A DNA stretch of 64,000 nt from positions 75,001-139,000 of the forward strand of contig CAJNDT010002802.1 of assembly GCA_905221615.1 (NCBI GenBank), written 5' to 3'. The notes beneath the pieces were generated by a model that did not search any database, was not told the origin of the DNA, and saw nothing but the letters and a program-made list of their open reading frames with translations. The stretch's first letter is position 1. Each line of letters opens with the position of its first letter. The position numbers and the translations under genes were made by a program. Positions 9,866-20,415 of the stretch are shown here, piece by piece. The stretch is from Symbiodinium sp. CCMP2592 (taxonomy: Eukaryota > Sar > Dinophyceae > Suessiales > Symbiodiniaceae).

Positions 9866-9867
9866 AT

Positions 9868-9869
9868 GT

Positions 9870-9938
<69 letters not shown>

Positions 9939-10095
9939 TGTATATATATATATACATATACATATATACATATATACATATACACATATATGCATATATA
10001 CATATATATATATATGCACAGGTATCTCTACATACATATAAGGTATGTGTGTATGTGTGTGTATATACATATATATATATATATATATGTTCGAG
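9868..10095. repeat. (TA)n and ATACAT microsatellite
   Basis: An uninterrupted (TA)n tract of about 50 bp at 9873-9922, then TATG/ACATAT variants and a second (TA)n at about 10070-10088. Confidence 0.9.
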
Positions 10096-10229
10096 CACAG
10101 CGTCTGGCTAAGTATCTCCAGGCCTGCGCAGGCTTCAGAGTTCTCCCTGCAGGGGCACTTTCGGACTTCTGCGTTGCCTGCGTGTTGGATTCTTGGGGGG
10201 GTGGGTGGATTTTCGGGCTTCAAGTGTAG

Positions 10230-10500
10230 GGTTGTGGGGCTTTCGGGCCTTAGGGTTTCGGGTTTTGGGGGTTTAGGGTGTGGATTCGAGGGTTCAGGGC
10301 TCAGGGATTCAAGGTGCATGGTTCAGTCATTAGGGTGTGCGATTCAGGGGTTGAGGTCATCGGTCACGAGGTTCGTCAATTCAGGGCGTCAGAGCCTGTC
10401 GAAGGCTCAGCGCTTGCAGCTTAGATGACTTTGAGCTTGGCTGTTGAGGGGGCTAGGGCCAGGAGTTTGGGGTTTTGAATTAGGGTTTGGGGGTTTCAGA
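10230..10500. repeat. Degenerate G-rich telomere-like sequence
   Basis: Many TTTAGGG, TTTCGGG, TTCAGGG and TTTGGGG variants in one orientation, with no coding sign. Confidence 0.55.
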
Positions 10501-10552
10501 AGCGGGGGTCGATAGAAGCCGATAGAATAGGATGCTTCGGCCGGGGTGAACA

Positions 10553-10660
10553 TGAGAGTTTCCCAAAAATAAGGGACTTTAATATAGTACCCTAATATAG
10601 TAGGATCCTTATTACAAGGACCCCTAAAATAAGATACCCCTATTTTTCGGAACCTCCCCC
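10553..10660. mobile_element. Family A inverted-repeat element
   Basis: Left arm GAGAGTTTCCCAAAAATAAG, right arm TATTTTTCGGAACCTCCC. The internal TAGTACCCTAATATAGTAGG and TCCTTATTACAAGGACCCC match other copies in inverse orientation. Confidence 0.75.
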
Positions 10661-10759
10661 CAGATTCACCGTGGATCCTTCTAAACCCCGACCCCAAAGC
10701 CTCGCCCCAGCCCGAAGTCGCAGATTTTTCCACCCAAAATGAGATCTACACCCTAAACC

Positions 10760-11948
10760 CCCATAAGGGTTCTTGAAAAAGGGTGCCGTAAACATTTCCT
10801 TAAAAGGGTGCGATAAGGGTTCTTGAAAAAGGGTGCCATAAACATTTCCTTAAAAGGGTGCGATAAGGGTTCTTGAAAAAGGGTGCCATAAACATTTCCT
10901 TAAAAGGGTGCGATAAGGGTTCCTCAAAAAGGGTGCCATAGACATTTCCTTAAAAGGGTGCGATAAGGGTTCCTCAAAAAGGGTGCCATAGACATTTCCT
11001 TAAAAGGGTGCGATAAGAGTTCCTCAAAAAGGGTGCCATAAACATTTCCTTAAAAGGGTGCGATAAGGGTTCCTCAAAAAGGGTGCCATAGACATTTCCT
11101 TAAAAGGGTGCGATAAGGGTTCCTCAAAAAGGGTGCCATAAACATTTCCTTAAAAGGGTGCGATAAGAGTTCCTCAAAAAGGGTGCCATAAACATTTCCT
11201 TAAAAGGGTGCGATAAGGGTTCCTCAAAAAGGGTGCCATAGACATTTCCTTAAAAGGGTGCGATAAGGGTTCCTCAAAAAGGGTGCCATAAACATTTCCT
11301 TAAAAGGGTGCGATAAGAGTTCCTCAAAAAGGGTGCCATAAACATTTCCTTAAAAGGGTGCGATAAGGGTTCCTCAAAAAGGGTGCCATAGACATTTCCT
11401 TAAAAGGGTGCGATAAGGTTCCTCAAAAAGGGTGCCATAAACATTTCCTTAAAAGGGTGCGATAAGAGTTCCTCAAAAAGGGTGCCATAAACATTTCCTT
11501 AAAAGGGTGCGATAAGGGTTCCTCAAAAAGGGTGCCATAGACATTTCCTTAAAAGGGTGCGATAAGAGTTCCTCAAAAAGGGTGCCATAAACATTTCCTT
11601 AAAAGGGTGCGATAAGGGTTCCTCAAAAAGGGTGCCATAGACATTTCCTTAAAAGGGTGCGATTCCTCAAAAAGGGTGCCATAAACATTTCCTTAAAAGG
11701 GTGCGATAAGGGTTCCTCAAAAAGGGTGCCATAAACATTTCCTTAAAAGGGTGCGATAAGGGTTCCTCAAAAAGGGTGCCATAAACATTTCCTTAAAAGG
11801 GTGCGATAAGGGTTCCTCAAAAAGGGTGCCATAAACATTTCCTTAAAAGGGTGCGATAAGGGTTCCTCAAAAAGGGTGCCATAAACATTTCCTTAAAAGG
11901 GTGCGATAAGGGTTCCTCAAAAAGGGTGCCGTAAGGGTTCCTTAAAAG
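10760..11948. repeat. 50-bp satellite, about 24 copies, with a 150-bp higher-order pattern
   Basis: The unit is CGATAAGGGTTCCTCAAAAA followed by GGGTGCCATAAACATTTCCT and TAAAAGGGTG. The first three copies have TCTTG in place of TCCTC. From about 10914 to 11560, three variants (GGG with GAC, GGG with AAC, GAG with AAC) tend to recur in order, which gives a 150-bp period. There is a one-base loss near 11416 and a shortened copy near 11660. No promoter or gene is visible in it. Confidence 0.9.
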
Positions 11949-12077
11949 GGTACTATAAGCCAAACGCCTTACCCGGAATCTCCCAATGCAGTAAGCTGGG
12001 CACTGCTCGAGGGCCCCAAAAGACCCGCAACTCCGTGGCCGCATTGCGGTGGAGTCGAAGATCGATGCAGAACATTA

Positions 12078-12174
12078 CTGGGTTGTAGTTTTGGGGCTCC
12101 GAAAAGTATTTATGAATGGGTACCTCTATAGGAACCATAAGGGAAATTAAAAAGTTTCCCAAATTGCCACCTAG
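12078..12174. repeat. Dispersed repeat family I, copy 2
   Basis: Nearly the same as 3970-4065 in the same orientation. It lies about 130 bp beyond the 50-bp satellite. Confidence 0.75.
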
Positions 12175-12950
12175 ATTAAAGGAGTCATGGAGTGAGGAGT
12201 CTTGAGAAGTAGAATAGGGCTTCGGGTGATGCTATACAAACATGATCAGAAGGAACCACCAGAATAGTAGTGGCAATCGCTTAGGCCCCTATATCAAGTC
12301 CTGGGTTTCGGGCATGGGGTTGTAGAGATTCGGGCCTGCACCCGCCAAAACCTTAAACTCCAAACGCCCCCACCCGTCGTCCGAAACTTCGATAAAACAC
12401 GCGCCGGATCTCCTAGGCCCTGGGCCCTGTAGTCTCTAGTTTCGAGTGTTTGGCTGCCCTGCCTGGCCAAGGGTGTGGTTCAGCCAGCTTTTGATGGTAA
12501 CGCCTGGCTGCGCGTACACAGGGGTTTGGGATTTCGGTCTGGTGAGAAACTTGCGGTTTATCACAACGGTGGAAATCACTATATGAGAGCGGCAGCAACA
12601 GCATCATTCAGAGGATGCTGTCAACCTACCCCCCTCAGCCCAAATGCATCCCTGCACCCTCGAATTTTTCTACAGGAGAACTGCGGAGAGGAATAGATAG
12701 ACTGTCCACCCACCCACACCCCCTCTTACCCAAAATTGTCCCCAACACCCTCAATTTCATAGAATAGAATTAAACATGATATAATATACAATAATATACT
12801 GTGATATACTGAAATAGCCTGTAATATACGATAATATACTACAGTAGAATATACGACAAAACCGGCCTCGCCTTTCATGTTCGGTACTGCCGGCTTCTTC
12901 GAGGCCGGGGGAGCATCCGGGAAGTCTTCACTGTAACCTCGCACAGGGCT
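12175..12950. other. No gene supported
   Basis: The right half of a family E element (AATAGTAGTGGCAATCGCTT, then AGGCCCCTATAT) is at about 12240-12300. An AT-rich stretch with ATAATATAC motifs is at 12760-12860. Open frames are short. Confidence 0.5.
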
Positions 12951-12952
12951 TG

Positions 12953-12990
12953 GAGTTTAGGGTTTAGGGTTTAGGGTTTAGGGTTTAGGG
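12953..12990. repeat. Interstitial telomere repeat, G-rich strand
   Basis: Five perfect TTTAGGG units in a row. Confidence 0.9.
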
Positions 12991-13139
12991 CCCTTTTCCG
13001 ACTGCAGGTACAGCAAGAATAACTTACCAGGTGGAGCCTATGTTGGGGCCTCAGTTTGAGGTTTAAGGGTTTTGGGCTCTGTAAAGAGATTCAAGAAAGG
13101 TGTAGGTTTGAGGTTTTTCAATTTCGAGGGTGTTTTGAA

Positions 13140-13335
13140 GGGGTTCGATCACGGTTCTTTATAGAGGTTCTGTGACGGTTTAAGGTTTGGGGTTCTTTGA
13201 AGGGCTTCTATAAAGCTGTCAGGTTTGGGGTTGGGGGTTTCATCATGGTTCTTTATAGAGCTTCTATGACGGTTTAAGGTTTAGGGTTCTTTGAAGGGCT
13301 TCTATAAAGCTGTAGGGTTTGGGGCTGGTTCTTTA
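13140..13335. repeat. About 95-bp tandem duplication
   Basis: The block GGTTCTTTATAGAG, then TTCTATGACGGTTTAAGGTT and TTCTTTGAAGGGCTTCTATA, then AAGCTGT, occurs twice (from about 13157 and about 13248). Confidence 0.7.
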
Positions 13336-13960
13336 TACATCTTGCATTCTTTGAGGACCTTATTTGGGGATTCCGGGGGTTGGGGATTCGGGATCGGGAT
13401 TTAGGTTGGGCCACGGGGGCTCAGAGGAGCCCGATACGCATGATTGGGATAGGATTCCCACTGTGCAGAACTAAAGTTCCTTCAAAGGCGCGTGTGTAAG
13501 TGTGCCGGGGGTTATCTTGGTAACCCTAAACCGCCCTAAACCCTAAACCGTTTGTTTTGGCGTTTTCCAGTTTGGAGCTGCGACCCGATTGTTCGTGGTG
13601 GGGGGCGTTTCAGGCTTACCAGCGCTACGTGGAATGTTCGGCTGTGGAGGGTGAAGATTTCCGTTTTGTGCAGTTTAGATGGCTGAGCATGAGAGCCTCA
13701 AGAAGCAGTGCTGGGTTTTCGGGCAGGCTTTGCGATGATTACACGACAAAGCAACCACATCCGAAGGAAAACAGCATTCAACTTAACCCAATCAACGCCC
13801 AAAAGAAGTAGCAGCAACGCTACTTCGGGTGCTCTGTTGCAGTCACTATCCATGGGGCACTCTCCGTCCCATCGAAGAATTTCGGTTCTGGCTTTAGGGA
13901 TGTAGGGCTTAGGGACCGAAGGTCTCGGAACTTTCTGACGGAAAACTCAGCAAGGAGGGT
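13336..13960. other. No gene supported
   Basis: An 84-codon plus-strand open frame at 13557-13811 has mixed composition and no recognisable motif. Short CCCTAAA units lie near 13523-13550. Confidence 0.5.
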
Positions 13961-13961
13961 G

Positions 13962-14081
13962 CTTGGAGGATCATGGGACTTAGTAAGTACGGTTATAAGT
14001 ACCTTAATTGGGGTTAGAAGTAGATATAACTATAGTTACCTTACTTATGACCCTAGTTACTAAGTCCCATGATCCTTTAAG
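13962..14081. mobile_element. Family D inverted-repeat element
   Basis: Left arm CTTGGAGGATCATGGGACTT, right arm AAGTCCCATGATCCTTTAAG. Inner repeats of GGGTTATAAGTA flank a TATAACTATAGTTACC centre. About 120 bp. Other copies: 18579, 31997, 32532 (worn), 38362, 50291, 50858, 51290 and 62301. Confidence 0.85.
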
Positions 14082-14454
14082 TGGGCACTGGGCGTCATGT
14101 AGCGAGTCATGGTAAGCTTCGGGCGGTCCTACTTGTAATTGATAACACACCTGATGCTTCAGTCGCACATCTCAACACCAAAACGGCTGAACCGCTCGGG
14201 ATCGAGACCTCCAGTGGAGAATCAAGGGAATAAAGCTCTTCTTCTGTCGAGATCTCGCACAGCCTATGTCAAAAGCAGTAGAGGTTGAGGGGCTTGAGCT
14301 TGACTTTAAAACCTAACCGAAAAACCCTAAACTATCCACCTCAGCGGCTGTAACCCTTCCACCTTACGTGTCCATGCTAGACTCCTTGCCTCCTCGAGCC
14401 AGGAATCCGAACTCTTGACTCTACAGCTCCTAAAACCCAGGGCCGTAATTAGTA

Positions 14455-14660
14455 TTTAGGGTTTAGGGATGTTTAGGGTTTTGGCTGTCGGGTTTCGGGT
14501 TTGGGGTAATTAGCAGTTAGCGTTTAGGGTTTTGGCTTTAGGGTTTCGGGTTTGAGGTAAGTAGCAATTAAGGTTTAGGGTTTTGGCTTTAAGATTTGGG
14601 CTTTAGGGTTTCGGGTTTGGGGTAATTAGTAATTAGGGTTTAGGGCTTCGGGCGTTAGTC
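14455..14660. repeat. G-rich telomere-like sequence with a roughly 60-bp period
   Basis: About three copies of a block built from TTTAGGGTTTTGGCTTTAGG, then GTTTCGGGTTTGGGGTAATT and AGTAATT. Confidence 0.75.
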
Positions 14661-14899
14661 CCTCCATGTGCTGCTAAACAAACTCCGGGAGCACCGAGGA
14701 CGAGGCCATCCATCCTGGACGCGGCACCTGCTGTTCTCGCCGCTGGCGCTGTTCTGAGATATCTATACAGATGGCTACCTGGTGGCGTGCATATGCGCGT
14801 GACTAAAATAACCACAGAAACAAATAAACGAACATTGAATAACTGAGCGTGCATACATAGATATGTGCATTCATGTGTGTGTGTGTGTATGAGAGAATC

Positions 14900-15000
14900 T
14901 ATGTGATACATATATATATATATATATATATCGATATGTATACATATATGTATATAGATATAAACATATATATATATATATATGCATCTTGGATCCGACA
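14900..15000. repeat. TA-rich microsatellite
   Basis: (TG)n at about 14876-14888, then (TA)n at about 14911-14931 and again at about 14967-14983. Confidence 0.85.
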
Positions 15001-15001
15001 C

Positions 15002-15232
15002 TCACCCATTGGATCCAAGATTCCTTGGCAAGACCCCTGAGCAATCTTGAATCTTGAATCTTGGATCCGGGCCCGGGCCCGAATCAAAATGATTCAGAAA
15101 TGATTCGGATGATTCGGATGAGGGTCGGATCCAAGATTGCCCGCGCAAGACCTCTGGGCAATCTTGGATCTTGGATCCAGCGCCGGGACCGAATCAAAAT
15201 GATTCGGAAATGATTCGGATGATTCGGGGCTA
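15002..15232. repeat. About 110-bp tandem duplication
   Basis: Two copies of a block that contains GGATCCAAGATT, CAATCTTGGATCTTGGATCC and GAATCAAAATGATTC, then GGAAATGATTCGGATGATTC. The copies differ by a few bases. Confidence 0.8.
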
Positions 15233-15424
15233 TTTTGGAGGGAACCCGCCAATGACATGAAATCATAAAGTACAATCTGCAGGCACTGCCCCCAATCCCA
15301 AACTCCCACGCCATCCTGAACCTGAGATTTAGGAGAAAGGCTTGGGGACGAAGGGGATCCCGCGGACCCACGCCGTCCGAAAACTGGGATCTAGAGGAAA
15401 GGCGTGGGTACATGGGGGGGGGGT

Positions 15425-15800
15425 ACCATATGTATATAATATATATATATATACATATATACACATATATACACATATATACACATATATACACCAATAT
15501 TTTTACATACATACATACATACATACGAACATACATACATACACACATACATGCATAAATCTGTGCATGTGCATTGCAGGAATGAACGGGAATATGCATG
15601 TATGCATGGATGCCTGCCTGCCTGCTCGCCTGGCTGGATGCATCCATGCATGCATGCCTGTATGCATGCATGTACGGATGTATGCATGTACGTATGTATG
15701 TGGATGGCAGGCAAGCAGCCAGGCAGGCCTGCAAGTAGGTGGGCAGGTATGCCGTCGCATGCATGCATGTATGTACGAAGTATGTCCACATATGCATATC
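15425..15800. repeat. ATACAT, CATG and CCTG microsatellite mosaic
   Basis: TATACACATA runs, (CATA)n near 15505-15550 and mixed TGCATG/CCTGCCTG runs to about 15790. Long apparent proteins here follow from the repeat. Confidence 0.85.
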
Positions 15801-15964
15801 GGTATGTCTCCCAACATCTGTACTCTCTCTGTCTCTCGCTCGCCCTCTATGGCCATGTCCCTCCGTCTTAACCGTCTGTTTGGAGACAGGATTGTTTGTG
15901 TGTGCGTGAAGGTGTTTGCCGCGGCTTAATGCAGGAATATGGTCAGCGCCTCGGAGGCAGGGAA

Positions 15965-17300
15965 ACACTCAGCCCCCAACACCCTAAACCCCCAAAACCC
16001 TAAACCCTAAACCCTGAACCGTCCCAAACCCTAAACGCCAAAACCCCCACAAAGTCTGAAGCCCCATACGCCAGGTTGACGACGCAAGAAACCAAATGAC
16101 GGCCTGGGACTTCGTCATCAGGCGGCGGTTCCGGCTCCTTTAAAGGACTTTTGGGCTCAGGGATTTTGGTTTCGTTCAGTCTTGACATCTGTCCAGACAT
16201 GAAATGTATGCAGATCTCATCTGCTAGAGAAGTGCACAGAGTGCGGTTCTGGGAAGTGAACCCAGGACCCCTCGCACTCGCTAGGGTTTCGGCTGGAGGC
16301 TTTAAGGCTTGAGGGCTTGAGAGGCTTTGCTATTTAGAGCTCTTGAGGAACAACGAAAAAATACAAAAGTTCATCTCTCGATGATACCACTAAGATGGTG
16401 CCGATGATAATGGGAATCGTGGCTTTTGGGTGATCATGCACGAGGGTCATATACAGTCGTTTATGACCCCTGGAGCGAGTCAAGTTCGTCGTAGTCTTCG
16501 TCCTGATAGCAATGTCGTCGTCGTCGTAGAACTGGTAGAAACTGATTGTAGCAGCAGCAGCAGCAGCAGCAGCAGCTGTCACGAAAATCGTAGGAAGGGT
16601 ACGAAGTGGCAGAAATCACCATAGCTTGAGCAGCACTATGGTCTGACGGCTTGGACTCTGAACCCAGCTTATATCACCCTAAGTCTTGTCGGTGTTTTAC
16701 GGTTTCATGCCATGGAATCTCCTCAAGCAGCTGTCCGTCGTTCTCTTTGGCCTCACCCAGGAGCACACAAGATGGGTGCCTTAAAACTTACAATAGCTTG
16801 TTGGGGTTCTGTTTCGCATAATTGGGGGGGAACATACTGCTAATTATTCCAGCCCAGAGATATTACCCTGCCTCGAAGCGAAATCGAAATTGCAGACTTC
16901 TGCTACAGCCCTGGATATGTTTTTGCATCTAGGTTCGAGACCATGAAGTAGCATCTGATATTAGTAGTTCCAATCTTTCACGAGATTGATTGCGGCTACG
17001 ATGGTGGCTGTGACTCTTGTAGCTTTGATGGTCAAACTGACAACAAGAATGCTGCTGATAAACACAGCGTAGTATTGATACTAATTGTACTAGCAACCAC
17101 AGAAAGAATGCGAATAACAACGAAAACATTAAACATTGTCATCATCATCATCGACAGCACCCAGCATTTAGAGTGGTAACGATCGCCGGCCTGGTAGCTT
17201 ATGCCACATAACATCCCTCCCCGAGTTTTCAAGTCACCTTACCGGAACCCTTAGGTCCCAGCCGGAACATTCCGTGCTGAGAGACCTCTAAAACCCTGAA
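15965..17300. other. No gene seen; telomere-like and triplet repeats
   Basis: CCCTAAA units at about 15970-16040, a short (CGT/GCA)n tract at about 16515-16577 (a run of CAG codons on the plus strand) and a (CAT)n patch near 17138-17153. Open frames are short on both strands. Confidence 0.55.
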
Positions 17301-17304
17301 AGCT

Positions 17305-17365
17305 GTTTAGGGTTTAGGGCTTAGGGTTTAGGGTTAAGGGTTTAGGGTTGAGGGGTTTAGGGTGT
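17305..17365. repeat. Interstitial telomere repeat, G-rich strand
   Basis: TTTAGGG units with one TTAAGGG and one TTGAGGG variant. Confidence 0.85.
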
Positions 17366-18578
17366 GCCGCGAAAAGACTTCAACTTTACGGCAGGCCTGG
17401 TCCTGAGCAATTCTGACGATGTCGGCGAGCGTCATCGACAGCCCGAACCTGGCACAAGCCGTTCAGAAGCGGAAGTACAGCGACAAGAGCTAGGGAAGTG
17501 CAAAGAAAGCTTAAAGCCGAAATCCTTGCAGAACCCGATTCCTCCTACACCCGCGACCCCCAAAGAGGCTCACGCGCTAAGGCCTTGTCCTTGGCAAAGG
17601 AGCCCTGAGAGTAAAGGTGTTGTAAACCCTCTTGCACCCTCCCAAGAACCCGTTTAGAAACCCTGATAGTACAATTCCCTAAACCCTAAACCCTTTTGCA
17701 CCCCCCCAAACCCTAAACCCTTTCGTACCTTTACTGCAGCCCTTAAAGGAACCTTTAAAGGAACCCTTGAAAAGGAACCCTTAAAGATCCCTTAAAGGAA
17801 CCCTTAAAGTGTCCAAAGAATAGACCGGGCGTTCCGGCGGAGATGGCTCTGGGAGCACTCCGGCTTTCTGCGAGGGCACCTGATGAGTCAGATGAAGTCA
17901 TCTGTCCAGTGCAGGAGCTGTAAGCTCTAGGGCACCAGGCTTAGGGCTCAGGGTTTGGGATCGAGGGCTCAAAACTCAGGGTTAAGAGAAGAGTCGAAAG
18001 TTCAGGATTTTAGGGTTTAGGGTTTAGGGTTTAGGGTTTAGGGATCTGGGGCTTCTAAGGCTGCTACGCTTCAGGTTCTGGAGTTTTGCGTTGGTCAGAC
18101 TCACCGGACGCCGACTTTCGAGAGGAGCCCTGTGTGAACCAGTTGCGACTGGCTCAATGTCCAATCGGGTTTAGGGTTTCCGGTTCAGGGTCTGGGGTTG
18201 AGGGTTTGCGTGAAGATGACAGAATTGAAATAAAGGACATTGCACCATGCTAGAGCATGATACAGTCTTACAAGCTCGCAAGCCTTAACTACTTCCGACC
18301 ACATGTCTGTAGACTCGTGCGATCGACCTTGCGTATACCTTTCTACGGTTCCTGATCTTGCCAGTCTTGTCTGCTAGGTGCCGAAAGTCGAAATCATGTT
18401 TTGGAAGTTTACTGCTTCGGCTTTCACAGAGCCCTAACCCCTCTAAACCCCCGACGTAGTGGTTTAGGCTTTTGGGCTTCCGAGGTTCAGGTATGGTTAA
18501 CCCTAAACACAACCCTAAACCCTAATCCAGAATTAGGAACCCTTCTAGGACCCTTACAGCACCCTGAAAGGAACCCTT
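17366..18578. other. No gene supported; short repeats
   Basis: CCCTAAA units at about 17677-17725, an AAAGGAACCCTT-type short repeat at 17745-17815, TTTAGGG units at 18010-18045 and CCCTAAA near 18500-18525. A 97-codon plus-strand frame (17364-17657) is low-complexity Pro/Glu/Lys-rich and unconvincing. Confidence 0.5.
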
Positions 18579-18700
18579 CTTGGAGGATCATGGGACTTAG
18601 GAAGTAGGGTTAGAAGTACCTTATTTGGGGTTATAAGTAGCTATAAGTATGGTTACCTTACTTATAACCCTGTAGTTACTAAGTCCCATGATCCTTTAAG
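18579..18700. mobile_element. Family D inverted-repeat element
   Basis: CTTGGAGGATCATGGGACTT at the left, AAGTCCCATGATCCTTTAAG at the right. The inner GGGTTATAAGTAGCTATAAG matches family D. Confidence 0.85.
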
Positions 18701-18802
18701 TTGAAGCTGTGTCCCCACCAGGCGGGGAGAGTCCGAAGACGTGCTGGGGCCCAAGCGGGCAGCGGCGCCGTGCCGCGGGCCTCTTGGGGACTAAGGCTCT
18801 GG

Positions 18803-18919
18803 GGTGACTAAACTGAACTTAGAACCCTAGCAAAATTATGATTTTAGCTGTTTCTCAGGGATTATAATAAACAGAAAAATTGAAAATGATTTAAGGATTT
18901 CTAAGTACCCCTAAGGTGA
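18803..18919. mobile_element. Family H introner-like element (18808-18914) with 5-bp target duplication
   Basis: The 107-bp element starts CTAAACTGAACTTAGAACCC and ends CTAAGTACCCCTAA. It is flanked by GGTGA at 18803-18807 and 18915-18919. On the plus strand, 18804-18915 would be a 112-nt intron that starts GT and ends AG, followed by G. The homologous element at 36143-36243 sits in a gene. No host gene was identified here. Confidence 0.7.
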
Positions 18920-19477
18920 GGGAGGGACGCGAAGGTTAAGGTAGGTAGGGTTGCAGAAGCTCGATGTGAAAGATTGAGCCTTCGACCGTCGCGCTTTGCA
19001 CTAGAGAGTGTAAGCCGTGACCTTCAAGCCCTGAAGCTCACGACGACTCTCTTGTCTGAAGCATCTTGCGCTTTCACAGCGTCGTTTTTGCATACAGGCT
19101 TCAGAGAAAATTGACTCCTGTCACTGATCGTAGATGCAAAGGGCTACGCTGCAATTTCATGATCTTTGCATACCTGAGAACGCGATCCCTCAACCCTCCC
19201 AGTACTGAGTAAAGCTACATACAAGCCTCACTGCAACCAGGCCGGTCCCTAGACCTAGAAAGTCGTGTCCGAGTACATCTGTTCATCGTTCTCTCTACCC
19301 GGCCCATAATAAGGATCCTGCTATTCGGGGGGTACTAGATTAGGGTCCCTCTCATATCATCGAATCATCCACTGCTCCTTTGTGCCAAGGGGCCCAGTGG
19401 GAGAACTTTTCCTCCGACCGCCGGCGGGGAGATCCTCCGGCTCGATGGTGCTTCATCTCTACGATGATGAGGGGAAT
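18920..19477. other. No gene seen
   Basis: Contains a family A fragment at about 19305-19355 (AATAAGGATCCTGCTATTC, then GGTACTAGATTAGGGTCCC). Nothing else is recognisable. Confidence 0.5.
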
Positions 19478-19583
19478 GAGAGTTTCCGAAAATAGGGGAC
19501 CCTAATATAGTACCCTCAAAAATAGGATCCGTATTTTATAAGGACCCAAAAACAAGGTAGCCCTATTTCCGGAAACCCCCGAA
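19478..19583. mobile_element. Family A inverted-repeat element
   Basis: Left arm AGAGTTTCCGAAAATAGGGG, right arm CCCTATTTCCGGAAACCCCC. GAATG lies immediately outside both arms, a likely 5-bp target duplication. Confidence 0.8.
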
Positions 19584-19841
19584 TGGACATGGTGATGACT
19601 GAAGAGAAGAAAGCCAGGACGAGCAGGACCAAGAGGATTGAGACGACCAGGATGATGAGGAGCAGAAAGGAGATGGCGCTGTGGCTTGAGATGCTGATGG
19701 CCTCACAATCAGCATCAGCCCCTTAAAACCTGCAGCTGTCACTGAAGTGTCCCATCCAGCTGCCTCTTACTGCTTTGAACTTTGACTGACTAAAGCACTA
19801 CAACCACTGCCAACTTATTTCTGTTTTCCTCCTCCTCCTGC

Positions 19842-19873
19842 GGCTACTACTACCACCACCACCACCACCACCG

Positions 19874-19916
<43 letters not shown>

Positions 19917-19940
19917 CACTACCACTACCACTCTCTCTCT
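19842..19940. repeat. (ACC/ACT)n trinucleotide tract on the 3' side of the LINE
   Basis: CTACTACTACCACCACC, then (CTA)n and (CCACTA)n, then a short (CT)n. It is in the same orientation as the tract at 28207-28560 beyond the LINE's other end. Confidence 0.9.
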
Positions 19941-20415
19941 CTCTCTCGATCGCGACAGAGTCCAAGTCTGCCTAGCGGGCCGTTGGGCGGGCAAATTGCC
20001 CGGCTGACAGACAGCAATGTCTTTGACACTCCCGATAAAAGAATGAGCATCGCTCCACGGAGCCAAGCATGCTCAAGGTTCGGACCGAGGTCCCAGCAAC
20101 CGACACATGTGATTGATCGCTGGCCATCCTTGACCAGGAACTGCGAAAACGAGAATCAGCTATCAGAAGAAGCAGGCCTGACATACAATCAGCCATCAGC
20201 CATCGCCACTATACAAACAGAATCGGCTAGCCCTCATCGCCTGGGAGACTCAGGAGGATTCAAGTTTTTCACGGAGCATCCGCTGCCCGAAAGATCGCAT
20301 GACCTCAGTCGGTATAGCAGAGCACCAAAAGCACTGCTCAAGGAGGCGCCGCAACAGGCAAGAAGAATCATTTTTGCTGCACCCCATCGCTGCTTTGATG
20401 CCCCTGTCGGAGTCC

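Noticed and set aside
16499-16624. Possible polyglutamine/polyserine protein
   Set aside because: A short CAG/CGT triplet run in a 64-codon frame without flanking coding sequence.
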